This document shows positions 11,348 to 22,816 of a stretch of DNA of 64,000 bases, piece by piece. The notes beneath the pieces were generated by a model. It was given only the letters and a program-made list of their open reading frames with translations. It made no database searches and was not told where the DNA came from. The stretch spans positions 380,356-444,355 of the forward strand of contig CAJJDP010000076.1 in NCBI GenBank assembly GCA_905182995.1, written 5' to 3'. Positions within the stretch are counted from its first letter, which is position 1, and each line of letters opens with the position of its first letter. This DNA is from Paramecium octaurelia. Taxonomy: Eukaryota > Ciliophora > Oligohymenophorea > Peniculida > Parameciidae. The position numbers were made by a program, and so were the translations under genes.

Positions 11348-13123
11348 TCATTTCTTTTTATTTTGGACAGTATTACTCGGTTTCTTTATTGATACAGATT
11401 GTTGAGGAACTTAAGCTTGCGATGGCATTTTCTCGTTAACTATGTCAGCAGTTTTTGCAATATTAAAATCAGCAAGAGCTTAAAAAGTTAGAACCATATT
11501 GGATACCATCAGTAATTGCTGTCTTACCAGCTGATAATATTCCTTTGGGTAATCTTTTATCAGGACAAGCACCTTTTAATTTCATAATGCTTTCACTTTG
11601 TTCTCTTAGTGTTTTTTACATCTTCATCATTGTTGCTACAAACTTTAATTTGTTTTTTAATTTCTCAGTGCCTTGTATTAAAAATACACATACTTTTTCC
11701 TGTGCTTCCAGTGCTTCCAGTCGATTATTGCTTGTTGAATTATTTATTTTGTTAGGTTAATATTTTAAATTGTTCAATATCTTCTTAATTGATATCCTCG
11801 TCATCATCTCCTTATTCTCCTGCTTAAATTAAATTATATAACATTTCTGTAATTTTTTCAGCCACAAATGGAATGGACCAAGTAAAAATATCCATAAAGT
11901 TTGGTAGTAAATATGGATGAGGAGTATACTAAAATTGTTGGATGTTCAAAGTATTATTCTAAAATTAAATTAAATCAGATTTACCTCAAATTTAATAACA
12001 GCACCTCTATTATTATAAACGTCACAATAATTTGGAGCACTGAATATCGTAATAACAACTGGGAAATCTTGACCTCCATTCCACCTGTGCATCTTGTAGC
12101 CATCAAGTTGAGCCTATGATTTTAAAATCATATTGAACCTCATGAGCTCTTATTATACTTATAAGATTGTTTCTTTGTAGGAATTTGTTGCTAGCTTCAT
12201 TTCCAAAAAACCAACTGCATCCTCTGACTTCGTTTCCTTTCCATTATCCATCCAAATTGCCTTAATCTTAATCCACAGGATCACTCCACAGAATATCACA
12301 AAATAAACCACTTCTAGGTGGTTCATGATATCTGTCTAATTTTTTTAAGTCTTCTATCTTTTATGTTGGTAAAATGAGTTACAGATTTTAAATCAGGTGA
12401 TATACCACCATGAACAGCTATGAATTTTGAATTTATAATGCATGATAATGGAAACAAATCAAAAGAATCCATAAGCATCTCATAAGTTTCTTAATCATAT
12501 TTATACAAACCTAAAGCTTACATTAAATGTACATTCATCTTTGAAATTGAAAAAAGCAGTCAGTTATCTGCATTCATGATTACCACGTAAAAAGTATACA
12601 GTATTTGGATAATTTATTTTTATTGCATAAAGTAAAATCACTACTTCAATTGAATATGATCCTCTGTCAACAAAATCTCCGAGAAATAAATATCTAAATT
12701 ATTGGCAATATTCTTTTACTTTGTTGTTTCAGGGTTTCCTCCAACCTTTGGTTCCAGTAATTTTAACAAATCATAATATTGTCTTAATTTAATAATATAA
12801 ATACCCATGAATATCACCTACTACAGTAAGTGGATCTTACAAATAAAGTACATTTCCTTCATTTTCTAATAATCATTTTATCAATTTACTCAATAATTTA
12901 TTGCAATCTGCTACCAATTTGAATAATTCCTCCTTTGCAATTCTTCCCTCCTTTTAAAGATGATCCTTCAATAACTTCCAATCAGGTTTATCTAATCATT
13001 TTACTTAATTGTCATACTCTTTAATTTATCAGGAAACATCAAATTTTTAGCCAGTGGACGATGAGGAGGTGGCTTCAGTGTTTTTACATATCTGTCATTC
13101 GCGGGATCCTTTAGACTGTCCAT
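11348..13123 (-). CDS. CNA: Calcineurin catalytic subunit A (PP2B)
   Basis: About 509 residues, the most intron-rich model here (ten introns of 22-28 nt). Signature blocks in order: [43 protein letters not shown], then [34 protein letters not shown] and [15 protein letters not shown]. These carry the Asp, His and Asn ligands of the dimetal site. The calcineurin-B-binding helix ([16 protein letters not shown]) and the autoinhibitory region ([13 protein letters not shown] then [10 protein letters not shown]) are also present, so this is calcineurin rather than PP1 or PP2A. It should be a calcium/calmodulin-regulated phosphatase pairing with an EF-hand B subunit. It lies 45 bp from the OSCP gene, same strand. 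Confidence 0.95.
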
Positions 13124-13168
13124 ATTTTAGATTAATAATATATTTATTATTTTATTGTTTATTCTTAA

Positions 13169-13887
13169 TCAAATGCTCAACTTCTACAACTCTGATCTCA
13201 ATTTATTAACCCTTGACAACAACGAGCAATCCAAGAATTTGTTGCCAGAATACATTTACAAACCTCCCAAAATTGATGGGTCCACTTTATATTATACAGA
13301 GAATTGAACATTAGGACTAGATTCCTTCAAGGCTCCAACGACTTGGGCTCTACATCATTAACATACTTGCATACCTTTATTCTTCAGATAATGCTTCTGC
13401 TGATATTATTGTAATATTTTCTTCTTTGTTAAAGATTCTATAATATTCAATATATTTCTCAGCTGTCTTAGTCAAATATGAAATTCTTTGACTGTCAATC
13501 ATAGTATTTAATAAATTCACTGTGACCTCGTGAAATCCTTCCTACACTTATATCAAAATCGCTTTACTTTTGTTAATGCTTATATGACATTTCTTTATTG
13601 ATTTCTCTTATATGCAGAGTTTAATAAGAAGCCTGCGAATACTGGACTCTTTTCAGCTAAATCCTTGAAGTACTTCATATCCTAAAGCACCAGATGAAGA
13701 GCTTCCCTTTAGGATGCAGTTGAGAAAAGCACTCCAGCATATTTTCCTTAGACAGTATCTTCGAAAGAGGGTGGTTTATGTCCTAGACCTTTCAATGCTC
13801 AATACCTGCTACTGATTTGATTTCAGCCTCAGCCTTGCTGCTAGCCACTGCGTATCTGAAGCAAGCTCTTTGAATTAATTTAAACAT
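13169..13887 (-). CDS. ATP5O: Mitochondrial ATP synthase OSCP (delta) subunit
   Basis: About 214 residues after three introns (23, 26 and 25 nt). The N-terminus MFKLIQRACFRYAVA is basic and hydroxylated, fitting a mitochondrial targeting peptide. The helical N-domain reads VQGKYAGVLFSTASQ, and the C-terminal domain ends with VDPSILGGLQMYSGNKFLD then LLSRVNKLRSEL, the classic OSCP/delta ending. OSCP forms the top of the peripheral stalk and ties F1 to the stator. Length matches the family (about 200). It is tightly spaced from the calcineurin gene on the same strand; no functional link is implied. Confidence 0.92.
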
Positions 13888-14079
13888 TTATTTATTTATG
13901 ATTTTTATATAAAGGATTCATAAATTTTATATTTTAGATGGATGTTTTAATTAATACTCAGAATCAACTATTTTTTGTATACATTATTCTTTCAAATAGT
14001 TTGTGAAAATGGAATGATTAATAAAAATAATACCAAGTATGTTAATCATATATTAATATAATAATATCAACTTATTAAT

Positions 14080-14401
14080 TCACAATAAATAAAGTATGAA
14101 TATCGCCATAAAAACAACACAAATCAGAAAGCAAGTGTTCTATCCAAATGATGATTTTAACAATTCTAGAATATTAGTAATTATTAATACTGCCAATTCC
14201 ATTTATTGACTTTTTTACCATGTCAATAGATTTATCATAATCATTATTCAGTTTATTTAGAGACGGCTGCTCATTCTTGATATAGTTTTGGATGTTCAAG
14301 GATACATGTTTCAATTTTTGTACTTTCTCCAATAACTCATCCTATTTTAGAATGTTTTCTTCTTCCAAATTCTTTTAAAGAATGTTGTTGCTTTTGCTCA
14401 T
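14080..14401 (-). CDS. BET1: Bet1-like Qc-SNARE
   Basis: About 98 residues with one 25-nt intron near 14178. One SNARE heptad region (residues about 30-75; NYIKNEQPSLNKLNNDYD, then SIDMVKKSI) is followed by a short linker and a C-terminal membrane anchor, FLICVVFMAIFILYLL, right before the TGA. Length and layout (SNARE motif plus tail anchor, no long N-terminal domain) fit Bet1/Sft1, which act in ER-Golgi and intra-Golgi fusion. The Gln in NEQPS is a good candidate for the zero-layer residue. Without the intron the frame would lose the membrane anchor, which supports the splice. Confidence 0.85.
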
Positions 14402-14472
14402 AAAAATTAATATAATAACACGTATATTTATACTTATTTTTTTACAACGAAATCAAATAAATATTTAATTAA

Positions 14473-15213
14473 ATGGAGCTAAATGCACAATAGTTATCTG
14501 AAATTAAATAGGAACTCAAGAAATTCTCTTCAACTCCCATTTCTAAATCTTATAAATTAATAGCTTAAATTTATAAGGGCAATATTGAAACCCAAGCATT
14601 AATTGATAGTGAGATAACAAAAAGCATTGTACGTATAGGACAGAAAAAATATACAGAGGATGATGAGGAGAAATATGCCAAGGCTATAAAAATTTGTAGG
14701 AAGTTAGTAAAATAATGGAAATAACTAATTTTAACAAATGATTAAGCCGCCACAGATCATATTAAAAAAGATGAGCCCAAGAAAGATTTGTAAAGAATTG
14801 TTTAAAAATAAAAACCATCGAAAATTGAAGAACCTATAATCTAAAAGAAAGTGAAACAAGAACAAGAGAAAAAAGAAACCAAACCAATTTAGCATAAAAA
14901 TGGAAATTCACTTAATACCAAGTTATAAAATAATGATAGTTAAAATGGGAATGGTGTACCTGTTGATGAAGAAAAAAGAAAAAAGGCTGTTGAAGGATTG
15001 AAGAAATATTTCTATTAATAGACACAAAAAGAAGAGGCGGAATGGTCAAAAAAAATAGAATAAGCAATATTTGATCTTCATAAATCATCTGTTTAGGATT
15101 ATATGGATAGAGTTAAATCAGCCGTTAAATTGATTGATAGAAATGCAGAATTCAGAAGTAAATTACTGAATGGAGAATTTGATCTTGTGTCTGAAATTAA
15201 AAAATTAAAATGA
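14473..15213 (+). CDS. TFIIS-like transcription elongation protein lacking the zinc ribbon
   Basis: Intronless, 246 residues. Residues about 1-85 form a TFIIS N-terminal helical bundle (ISKSYKLIAQIYKG, ending AIKICRKLVKQWKQL). A lysine/glutamine-rich linker follows. Residues about 160-240 match the TFIIS central domain (RKKAVEGLKKYF, IEQAIFDLHKS, MDRVKSAVKLIDRNAEFRSKLLNGEFD). Canonical TFIIS then has a C-terminal zinc ribbon carrying the catalytic acidic pair that stimulates RNA cleavage. Here a TGA follows EIKKLK and no CxxC pattern is present, so the protein may bind RNA polymerase II without stimulating cleavage. It is divergent from the Bet1 gene by 71 bp. Confidence 0.8.
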
Positions 15214-15234
15214 TTAACAAGAAAGAGTATAAAA

Positions 15235-16264
15235 TCAATTTTTTCTTTTTAATTTTCTGTGCTTTATCTTAAGATTATCAATCATTTTTATAACTTCTTT
15301 GTTGTTATTTGAATATTCATTATGAAATATATGTATATTAGATTGATTTCGTTTACCCCTTTGTAGAAGATTCAAAGGAGTCAATAACTTTTCAAGCTAA
15401 AGATTGTCTAGACTGTACTTTGGAGAAATTTATTGTGTTATGCAAGGAATTGATTTGTTCTTCTTTAGTTTTTTATCCTATGTAAAACATATTAAAACAT
15501 AGTACAATTATTGAGAGAGGAGTAAGACTCATGGCAATACTCTATTTTGTTGTAATATTTTTCAACATCTCTTCCATATACAAAGAGACTTATCTCTTTT
15601 TTATACTTTGATTTTAACAAACTATTAAAGTACTGCAGTGATCATTGAATGACATTTTTTCTTTGATAGAATCGATTTCAAAGTAATCTGTGGCATTTCT
15701 TCTACCAAATAAATATTGAGTCGAACCTGATTTTATTTTCAGAAGGTGTGGGAGATTTTGGAGATCGGTTAGATCTAGCTGATTGAACTACCATTGCTCC
15801 CCTTTTAGTAGATATCAAAGGATTTCTAAGGAATTATTACATTTGCCTTTATCTTTTTTATTTTTTTATCTATTCAGCCCTGTAGAAAACTAAGAACTAC
15901 ACAGCATAGCCTGCTATTCTAAAACGTTTGAAAACTCTTTTTCGTCTAGAAAAACTATAATCAATCAATTGAATTTTTGATTTTACACAGATTCATATTG
16001 AGGTATTTATCTCCAAACCTTGATTTAAAACGCACTCATTTTTCCACAAAAATCACAATGACAACTAGTGTTACATTTTTTAATTTCATCTGGGTGATGT
16101 TTTTATAAAATAAATCTTTCTATTTAATTATGTCTGGCTGTTCTAAGCCGATATTTTGTTTCTTTGGAAATACTCTTGGTGTATTTTAATTAAAATTTTT
16201 ATTGGGGACTTATTAGCCTAAATCAGTTAATTCTCTATTACCTTGAGGAATTTGAAGCTATCAT
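15235..16264 (-). CDS. Hypothetical protein with a Cys cluster and an IQ-like basic segment
   Basis: Not assigned to a family. Model of about 306 residues with four introns (24, 32, 25 and 28 nt), which together restore a single frame with correct total length. Residues about 60-80 carry CNTSCHCDFC, a compact Cys/His cluster that could bind zinc. Residues about 97-125 (RRKRVFKRFRIAGYAVQFL) look like an IQ-type calmodulin-binding helix. Then come a Ser/Pro/Arg-rich stretch, a helical part (FNDHCSTLIVCQNQSI) and a very basic C-terminus. The last intron is the least certain: without it the protein would end earlier, near 15399. It is convergent with the TFIIS-like gene, only 21 bp apart. Confidence 0.55.
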
Positions 16265-16355
16265 ATATTAAAATTATTTAACTTAAATCTAAATAAATAA
16301 ACTCCAAAATAATTACAAATTAAATAACCATTATCATTAAATGAAAATTATAAAA

Positions 16356-18125
16356 TCATTTTTACAGTTTAGCTTTCCCACTCAGAATATATTATAAATA
16401 AGTTTTCTTGTTCAAGAATTTATCATGTTGACTTTCATGTTTCGGTAATTTTGATTGAGACTTAATAGTTGATACTTTTTGTGGATCCTTGAACGTATTT
16501 TAACTAACAATTTTTTAAATCTTAGACTTCGCAGCTGGACTGGGAATCAAGATTTCCTATAAAATCTATCAAAATACATACACAAGAGGCTTCCTTCTTT
16601 TTTTAACTATCAGCCCTTGTAATATTGACTGATTTATTGCCATATTACAATTTAGAACTATTTTAAACCGTTATTTAGCCATTACTTGTTCCCAATTTGG
16701 CCTTCTACATTTTAATCATATTCTCAATTGATTTAAACTTTTCGAGAGCACTCATCTTCTAATTTTGATTGTCCTCACTTAACCTTTTCTTGACTTCCTA
16801 CTTTATGATCTATTTGTTTTCTGAGTTGTTATTTGAGCCTTCTATGGAATCCCCCTTCTTCTTCCTTTTATCTTAAACACTTGTAGGAGTAGTTGATTAT
16901 TATATGGAACTTGAAGGTTTGCTGACATTTGTTGGAGATTGATGAGAACTAAACCAATTTTAATGTTGGATTTATTGCTACTTTTGATTGATATGCTAAT
17001 AGAGTGCTGTCATATATTCTTCTATACTATATTATACATTGTCATCCATAAATGTTTGAACAGGGAAATCTAGATTAATATTGCTTAAGTAATTTACCTA
17101 TCACTGTTTCATCCTCTGAACCAAGAAATTCTGCCATGTATGGATGAGTTAAAGCTTATTCTACAGTCAATCTTTTTTAAGGATTAAAGACTAGCAAATG
17201 TTTAAGGAAACTTAAAGTGTCATCGCTTTCTTAACTAAAAACAGTCTTGAAATTTTTAGGTTTCACATATTAAAAGTCGTCTAAAACATGCCTTGCCAAA
17301 GGTGCTGCTATCGATTTGATGTCATCTTCTGTTGGAGTACCCAAAATTTCTAGTATCATTTCAACTTGATTCATGGTTGAAGTTCCTGGAAATATTGCCT
17401 TACCCATAATCATTTCTCCCAATATACAACCTATACTCCACATGTCCACAGCTTTTGAGTATTTTTATGAACCTAAAAGTATTTCTGGTGCTCTATACCA
17501 TCTAGTAGCCACATATTCGGTTAGGATGGGAACTAGGAAAAATTCTAATTTTATATTTACCATCATCTTCGCTTTAAGTATTTACTGTTCTGGCCAATCC
17601 AAAGTCTGCTAGTTTTATTTCGCAATCAGCGTTGATCAATAGATTTGCAGGTTTTAGATCTCTGTGGATAATGTCTCCAGAATGCAAGAATTTAATTGCC
17701 TTTAATAATTAGTAGACGACATATTTTTTATGGATTGGTTCTAAGATATTTGCCCTGATAGCCTAGCTATATTGAATCCATTTACTTTATGCAAGTCTGT
17801 TTCCATGTATTCAAAGACCATGTACAGGTCCTTATTATTTTATGCTTTTATCACTTGAAGCAATTTAATGATATTCGCATGTTTTGATACTTGTTCCAAA
17901 AAGATTACTTCTCTGAATGTTCTTTAAGAGTCAGTTTTATTGTGAAATGCATCAAACACCTAAGCGATTACATTATTTAAACACTTTTTTTAAAGCAACA
18001 ATTGATTTAGTTTATTTATCATGTGCTTTCCATACTACTCCATATGCACCTTTGCCCTTAAATTCCAGAAGTGTGAATCTCTATAATATATGATCTTCGA
18101 ATTGAGATTATTTATCATTCTCCAT
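16356..18125 (-). CDS. MAPK15: ERK7/8 (MAPK15)-type MAP kinase
   Basis: The kinase domain is at the N-terminus and a long basic, Ser/Lys/Gln-rich tail at the C-terminus. Motifs: glycine loop [14 protein letters not shown] lysine, the ERK7-specific [48 protein letters not shown], and a TEY activation motif in [13 protein letters not shown]. Introns are about 25-28 nt; one has a GTG donor near 18028 and one lies in the activation loop near 17545. ERK7/8 kinases are autoactivating and in other eukaryotes act at basal bodies and cilia, a plausible role in a ciliate (inference). Start chosen at MENDKQSQF. Confidence 0.9.
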
Positions 18126-18216
18126 TTCTGTTATTTTTAAATATATTAGACAATAATTGAGAAAATATGACAATAATATTCAAATGAATCAAAAAAAGAA
18201 AAGATTCAATTGTAAA

Positions 18217-18851
18217 TCAATTTGATATTAAAATATCATTTTATTTCTTTTGTTGTTCTTGCTGCGCAAATTCCTTATGATATCGATACTAAATTTTACT
18301 TTTACTAGTGAATTAAGTTCATCCTTAAGTAACTCTACTTTGGCATGTGTCTCCATTCTTCTATTATCACTATTGTCAAGATAAGATCTAAAATATTCAT
18401 AATTTTTGTACTTTAAAAGTTGTCGAAGTCTTTTGTTTTCTTCTTTCACTTTTTTCAACTTTTTGGTTTGATATTTCATTTTATCTGATTCAGATTGAAT
18501 TAGAGGATCATTTACAATTTTTTCAAATTCGCAATTTAGAGTTTACAAGGATTCTTTGCATTTTTAATATGATGCATGGAGCTGTCTATTCTCCTCTATC
18601 AATTCTTCTATATCTCGAAGATTTAATGCTAATTAATTTTGTAGTAACTGTTACAATTTTGTGTTAATTTAACTCCAAACTCTTTGCCAAACTTTGATGG
18701 AATTTCAAATATTTCATATGATTAAGAGGAGATGCAAAGTGTTTGTTTTAAAAGTTGATCCTTAGTCAATATAAGTTAATTTTACAATTTAATTCTCGTG
18801 TTTCACTATAAAAGCAGGCAACATAATAGAGACAAATATTCCGTCTGACAT
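18217..18851 (-). CDS. Coiled-coil protein, function unknown
   Basis: About 185 residues with three introns (25, 26 and 26 nt). The middle and C-terminal parts are continuous heptad-like helix rich in Lys, Glu, Leu and Gln (for example LRDIEELIEENRQLHASY and KVKEENKRLRQLL). The last inferred intron moves the ending to a Gln-rich EFAQQEQQKKQNDILISN; without it the frame would run 28 bases further. No catalytic motif is visible. It is divergent from the AC19 gene by 56 bp. Comparable small coiled-coil proteins are common among ciliary and basal-body components, but that is only a guess here. Confidence 0.6.
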
Positions 18852-18907
18852 TATAAATATAATTGAGTTAATGGAAAAAAAAATAATCTAATAATAAAAA
18901 TTAATTA

Positions 18908-19305
18908 ATGAATTCTAGCGAATCAGAAGACCAAGACGTGAATATTGAAGAAGAAGAATTGAGCAAACCCATCATTCTTGCCTAAGCAACTAAAGGAATG
19001 GAAATTTAAGTACTTTATAATACCATTATGAAAAACAGGAACATTCAGATCCATTCAATGGCACCTTTGTATTTTTTGATGAAGATCACACATTAGGAAA
19101 CTCCTTGCGTTATATTTTAGCAAATTAACCAAATGTTGAATTTTGCGGTTATAGTTTACCTCATCCAAGTGAAAATAAGATGAATATGCGCTTATAAACT
19201 GTAAATGAAACCAAAGAGAAAATAATGAATGACGGATTGAAATGCTTATCATAAATTTGCGATATTATCGAAGATAAATTCAAAAAGGCCTTAGAAAACA
19301 AATGA
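18908..19305 (+). CDS. RPC19: RNA polymerase I/III subunit AC19 (RPC19/POLR1D)
   Basis: 122 residues after one 29-nt intron (about 19011-19039). After an acidic N-terminus comes the bacterial-alpha-like fold: GTFVFFDEDHTLGNSLRY, NVEFCGYSLPHPSENKMN, MRLQTVNETKEK and a C-terminal helix ending FKKALENK. This is the conserved AC19 pattern. AC19 pairs with AC40 to form the assembly platform of RNA polymerases I and III. Length is typical (about 120-140). Confidence 0.93.
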
Positions 19306-19516
19306 TTCTTTATTTTAATGTTTTGCTATTTCAATAATAAGAAAAAGAATAAAAATTACTGATAAACAATATATTATCAAACGCTGTGTGTTAAACAGTC
19401 TCGTCATTATTAATGTTTGTTATATAGATTTAGTATTACATGATTAATTTTTTGATCATTATAAAATCTATTAAATATTTATAAATGGGAACTACAAATT
19501 CTCCTAATTGGATAAT

Positions 19517-19813
19517 ATGTAATTTATAACTGTGTTTGTTTTCAATCAAATACAACAAACTAATTAGATTACTGAGAATGAATTTAATTTACATTTTATT
19601 AATTAATTATCTAAGCTTCTTCTTACTTAATAGTACTTAATTTCTATTTTAAATTTAAAGCATTATCTTTAATCCTAAGATCAATATAATCGAGAACTTA
19701 ATCTAATTGTAGAATTTAAGGGTATTGGGAATAGATTGTCGATTAATTTAAGATTCTTTGTTATCAATTTGTAAACTAGAAAATGGATGATGATTGATAC
19801 ATTACTTTGTTGA
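19517..19813 (+). CDS. Small hypothetical protein
   Basis: An unbroken frame of 98 residues starting MQFITVFVFNQIQ. It is hydrophobic and Leu/Ile/Asn/Gln-rich, with stretches such as LNLIVEFKGIGNRLSINL that could be beta strands. I recognise no family. An alternative ATG at 19484 is in another frame. A further open stretch (about 19870-20028) lies downstream in other frames, so the true 3' structure may differ. It sits upstream of the FHA/RING-CH gene on the same strand. Confidence 0.4.
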
Positions 19814-20028
19814 AATACAAATTGAAGAAAGATAATATAAATTTAATTTGAGTAACCATTTGATATGATTCCAGAAACAAGAATTAATTTAATTGTCTTA
19901 AGTGAAAAGACTTTGTTAATTAATTTCAATTTAGAATTTAGTTTATTCTTTAGAAGTTTGGGAAGGAAAGTTAGGAATGAGAACTAAATTAAGTTTGTTA
20001 TCATATCATAAAATTTAATAAAATTAAT

Positions 20029-21224
20029 ATGGGAAATTGTTAAGGATAATGTTATTAGAAGAGTCTTAGTTAAGCAAATAACGTTGATTGCACAAAATTA
20101 ATTGTTCTAGTAAAAACTTGGCAGAAGGATGCATTTTCGCTGTTTGATTACGAGAATGCAGCAAATGTATAGGAATAAAAATTTATAGTAATAATCTTTA
20201 AAAAACTCGTGTAGATAAATAACGAAGGCTATTTGGTTGGGCGTAATTAAGTAGAGTGGATTGAGAACGAATCTATAATTAAGGATTAGCTTTGTAAAAT
20301 CAAGAAAAAAAATGAAAACTATTTTATTGTAAATCCAAATTTTCAAAATGATGATAAAAAGTAATCAATCTAAGAGAATGAGGAATCTCATAATATAGTA
20401 AACAAGTTATAATAATATATATTCTAAGAACTGTGTCTGATAAGTTTGGGAATAAGATTTGGAAAGTGATTCATGAAAATGGAGTACTTTTACAAGAAGG
20501 AGATGTTATAAAATTGGGGAGAGTGAAATTCACTATACGTCAGATCGCATTAGAAATTAAACCATAGGAGTAGAAATCCGAATATGAATCGTCACAATCT
20601 AATTCATCAGAATAAATTATGTGCAGAATTTGTTGTTCCTCCCAAAAGAGCATTAAAAACCCACTTTTGAATCCTTGCAAATGTAGTGGATCAATAAAGT
20701 ATATACACTTGGAATGCCTAAAAACTTGGTTAAGAATGAAATTAGAAAATCGACAAAGTGAGAATTGCATAGTGTATTTGTGGAAGAATTTGGAATGTGA
20801 ATTGTGCAAATTTAATTATCCTCCAAAGTTTAAGAGTGATGATGCGTATTATGATTTAGTCGAACTAAGTAAACCAAATGGTTACCCTTATTTGATGATG
20901 GAGTTCACAAACAAATAAGTACAATCTTCACCTAACTAAATCTAGGGACAGTAGTTAGAGTGGAATAACAGTTCTGGTATTTACATCTTAAAGTTTTAAA
21001 ATGTGTAAGAATTAAAGCTTGGAAGATCAACTGATACGGATATCAGAGTAAATGATATCTCTGTTAGTCGAAACCATGCCAGGTTGATGGTACAAGAGAA
21101 GAAAGTTTATTTATTTGATAATCACTCAAAATTTGGAACCTTGCATCTAATAAGATCTGAAAGGCTGTAAATCTAGAGAGGAATGGAGGTATAGGTGGGA
21201 AGAAGTCTCATTTCATTTTAATGA
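20029..21224 (+). CDS. FHA - RING-CH (RINGv) - FHA protein, candidate E3 ubiquitin ligase
   Basis: About 390 residues, one intron inferred at about 20406 (23 nt, GTTATA donor). A first, divergent FHA-like domain spans residues about 45-170 (EGYLVGRNQVEWI; VWK/IWKVIHENGVLLQEGD; IKLGRVKF). Residues about 190-255 form a RING-CH finger with the C4HC3 order: MCRICCSSQ, NPCKCSGSIKYIHLECLKTWL and CELCKFNY. A second, canonical FHA domain follows (KLGRSTDTDIRVND, SVSRNHARLM, DNHSKFGT). FHA domains bind phosphothreonine and RING-CH fingers recruit E2 enzymes, so a phospho-directed ligase is a reasonable inference. The start MGNC could be acylated. No membrane segments, unlike animal MARCH proteins. Confidence 0.85.
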
Positions 21225-21430
21225 TTTTTTGATTAGATTTGAATCTTTTTAAAAACTTTTATAAATTGCTATGAAATTTTTACAATATAAAATCTATCAT
21301 AAATGACTGTTTGGTGCATTCTGTGATGAATTTATTTAAACTGTTATCTCTGATAATCGAGAGGATTAATATGCTATAAAAAATAGATAAACTTAATTGG
21401 AGTTTGGTTTTGATTATTTAATTATACTAA

Positions 21431-22565
21431 ATGAATTTTCAAGCCTCTGAATATCGAATACTCTCCAATTTAGGTTCTGGCTCTGGTCATTAAGTCATGA
21501 AGGTTTAACACAATTCAACTTCTCAAATTTTAGCCATGAAAATTGAAAAAAGCCCTTAATTAGGCCAGATTGAAACTGAAATCTCAAGACTTGAACAGCT
21601 CAAGGGCCTAGACGGTGTCCCCTAATTGATTGATTCCGGTAAAACCAAAGATTTTCGGTATTTTTATTCACTTATTTATCTTAGAAGCTACTTGATCACA
21701 CCCATCTTGAAAAGAAACCTTTAAGAAATACTAAAAGACAATTCGATGACAGTACCATAGATACTGAGCATTGGATTAAGTATTTTAAGGGTTTTGGAAT
21801 AAGTTCATAAAAAACACATTCTGCACCTTGATATAAAACCAGAAAATATCATGATTACTTCGCCTCACATAAATGTTCCGATAGAGGAAATTGCAAGACC
21901 TGGATTTGTTCATTTAATAGATTTTGGATTGTCACAGAAGGCTGGATAATCGATTTCTTAAAATAAGGTTTTTGTGGGTTCACTAAGATATGCAAGTAGA
22001 TGGGCTCACAAAGGAAATTAACTGCATTATAAAGATGATTTGGAAAGTCTCCTATACGTATTAGTGTACCTGAGAAATAGTAAGTTATTGATTCGAATAT
22101 TTAGGGATGCTTCCATGGCAGACAGTCTAACAATATTAATCCTAACAGTTAGAAATTCGAAAAATCGGGGAAATTAAGGATGCTGTATTTAACTCTATGA
22201 GTCTGGTGCAAAGATTTCCATAATAATTTATAGCATTTAAGACTTATATTGATGGATTACCTTAGACTGAGATGCCTAATTATGATTACTTAAAATCCTT
22301 ATTTAAGTAAATTTTAAATTTAGAAAAATGTTCTCCTACATTGCAGTATACAGCGTCGATTACACATAGTAACTCATTCAAAGAATCAAACTAAATTTAA
22401 AATTCAGATAAAATGATTTCAATGTTTTCAAACCTCTAGAGACAAGATTAAGTATAGAGAGACGAGGATTTATCTGAGTCTGAAACATCTGTAATATTGA
22501 TTTCAGATTGGATAAAAACGTGTAATACATAAAAACCTAAGTCGATTGTTGATATCAAATTTTGA
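21431..22565 (+). CDS. Casein kinase 1-like protein kinase
   Basis: About 360 residues after introns of 27 nt (about 21658) and 25 nt (about 22080). The kinase domain begins almost at residue 1: LGSGSGHQVMKV (glycine loop), LAMKIEK (catalytic Lys), HLDIKPENIM in place of HRD, LIDFGLS, then GSLRYASRWAH and a CK1-like DDLESLLYVLVYL instead of an APE motif. These features are diagnostic of the CK1/TTBK/VRK group, which is heavily expanded in ciliates. A short Ser/Gln-rich tail follows. Substrates unknown. The 206-bp spacer before it shows no clear gene. Confidence 0.88.
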
Positions 22566-22816
22566 TACTAAAGGTTTATATTATTATTATTCAAATAAAT
22601 AACTAAAATATTCATTTGAAGATGAAAATTTGAACCCTATTATTTGCAAATCTACTAAAAGTATTTTTCTCTTGCTTTTCTGTATATGCAATTTCAATTT
22701 AAAGCATACTGAATAAATATTGTTGGATTATTAGAGAGGAGATTTAATTTTAATAATTCTCAATAATAAAGTGATAAGAATTATTTAATTGTGATATTTT
22801 ATTAATAAAATAATTG

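Noticed and set aside
13173..13307. Plus-strand frame starting MLNFYNSDLNLL
   Set aside because: It lies antisense to the 3' end of the OSCP gene, whose identity is strong.
15399..15515. Alternative ending of the IQ-type hypothetical gene in an unspliced frame (EEQINSLHNTINFSK)
   Set aside because: The spliced model gives a longer open frame, correct total length and a normal short gap to the convergent TFIIS-like gene, though the alternative is not excluded.
21320..21360. A GTGATGA...CTGA pattern that could be boxes C and D of a snoRNA in the spacer before the CK1-like gene
   Set aside because: No second box pair, no terminal stem and no guide complementarity that I can verify; such short motifs are common in A+T-rich spacer.
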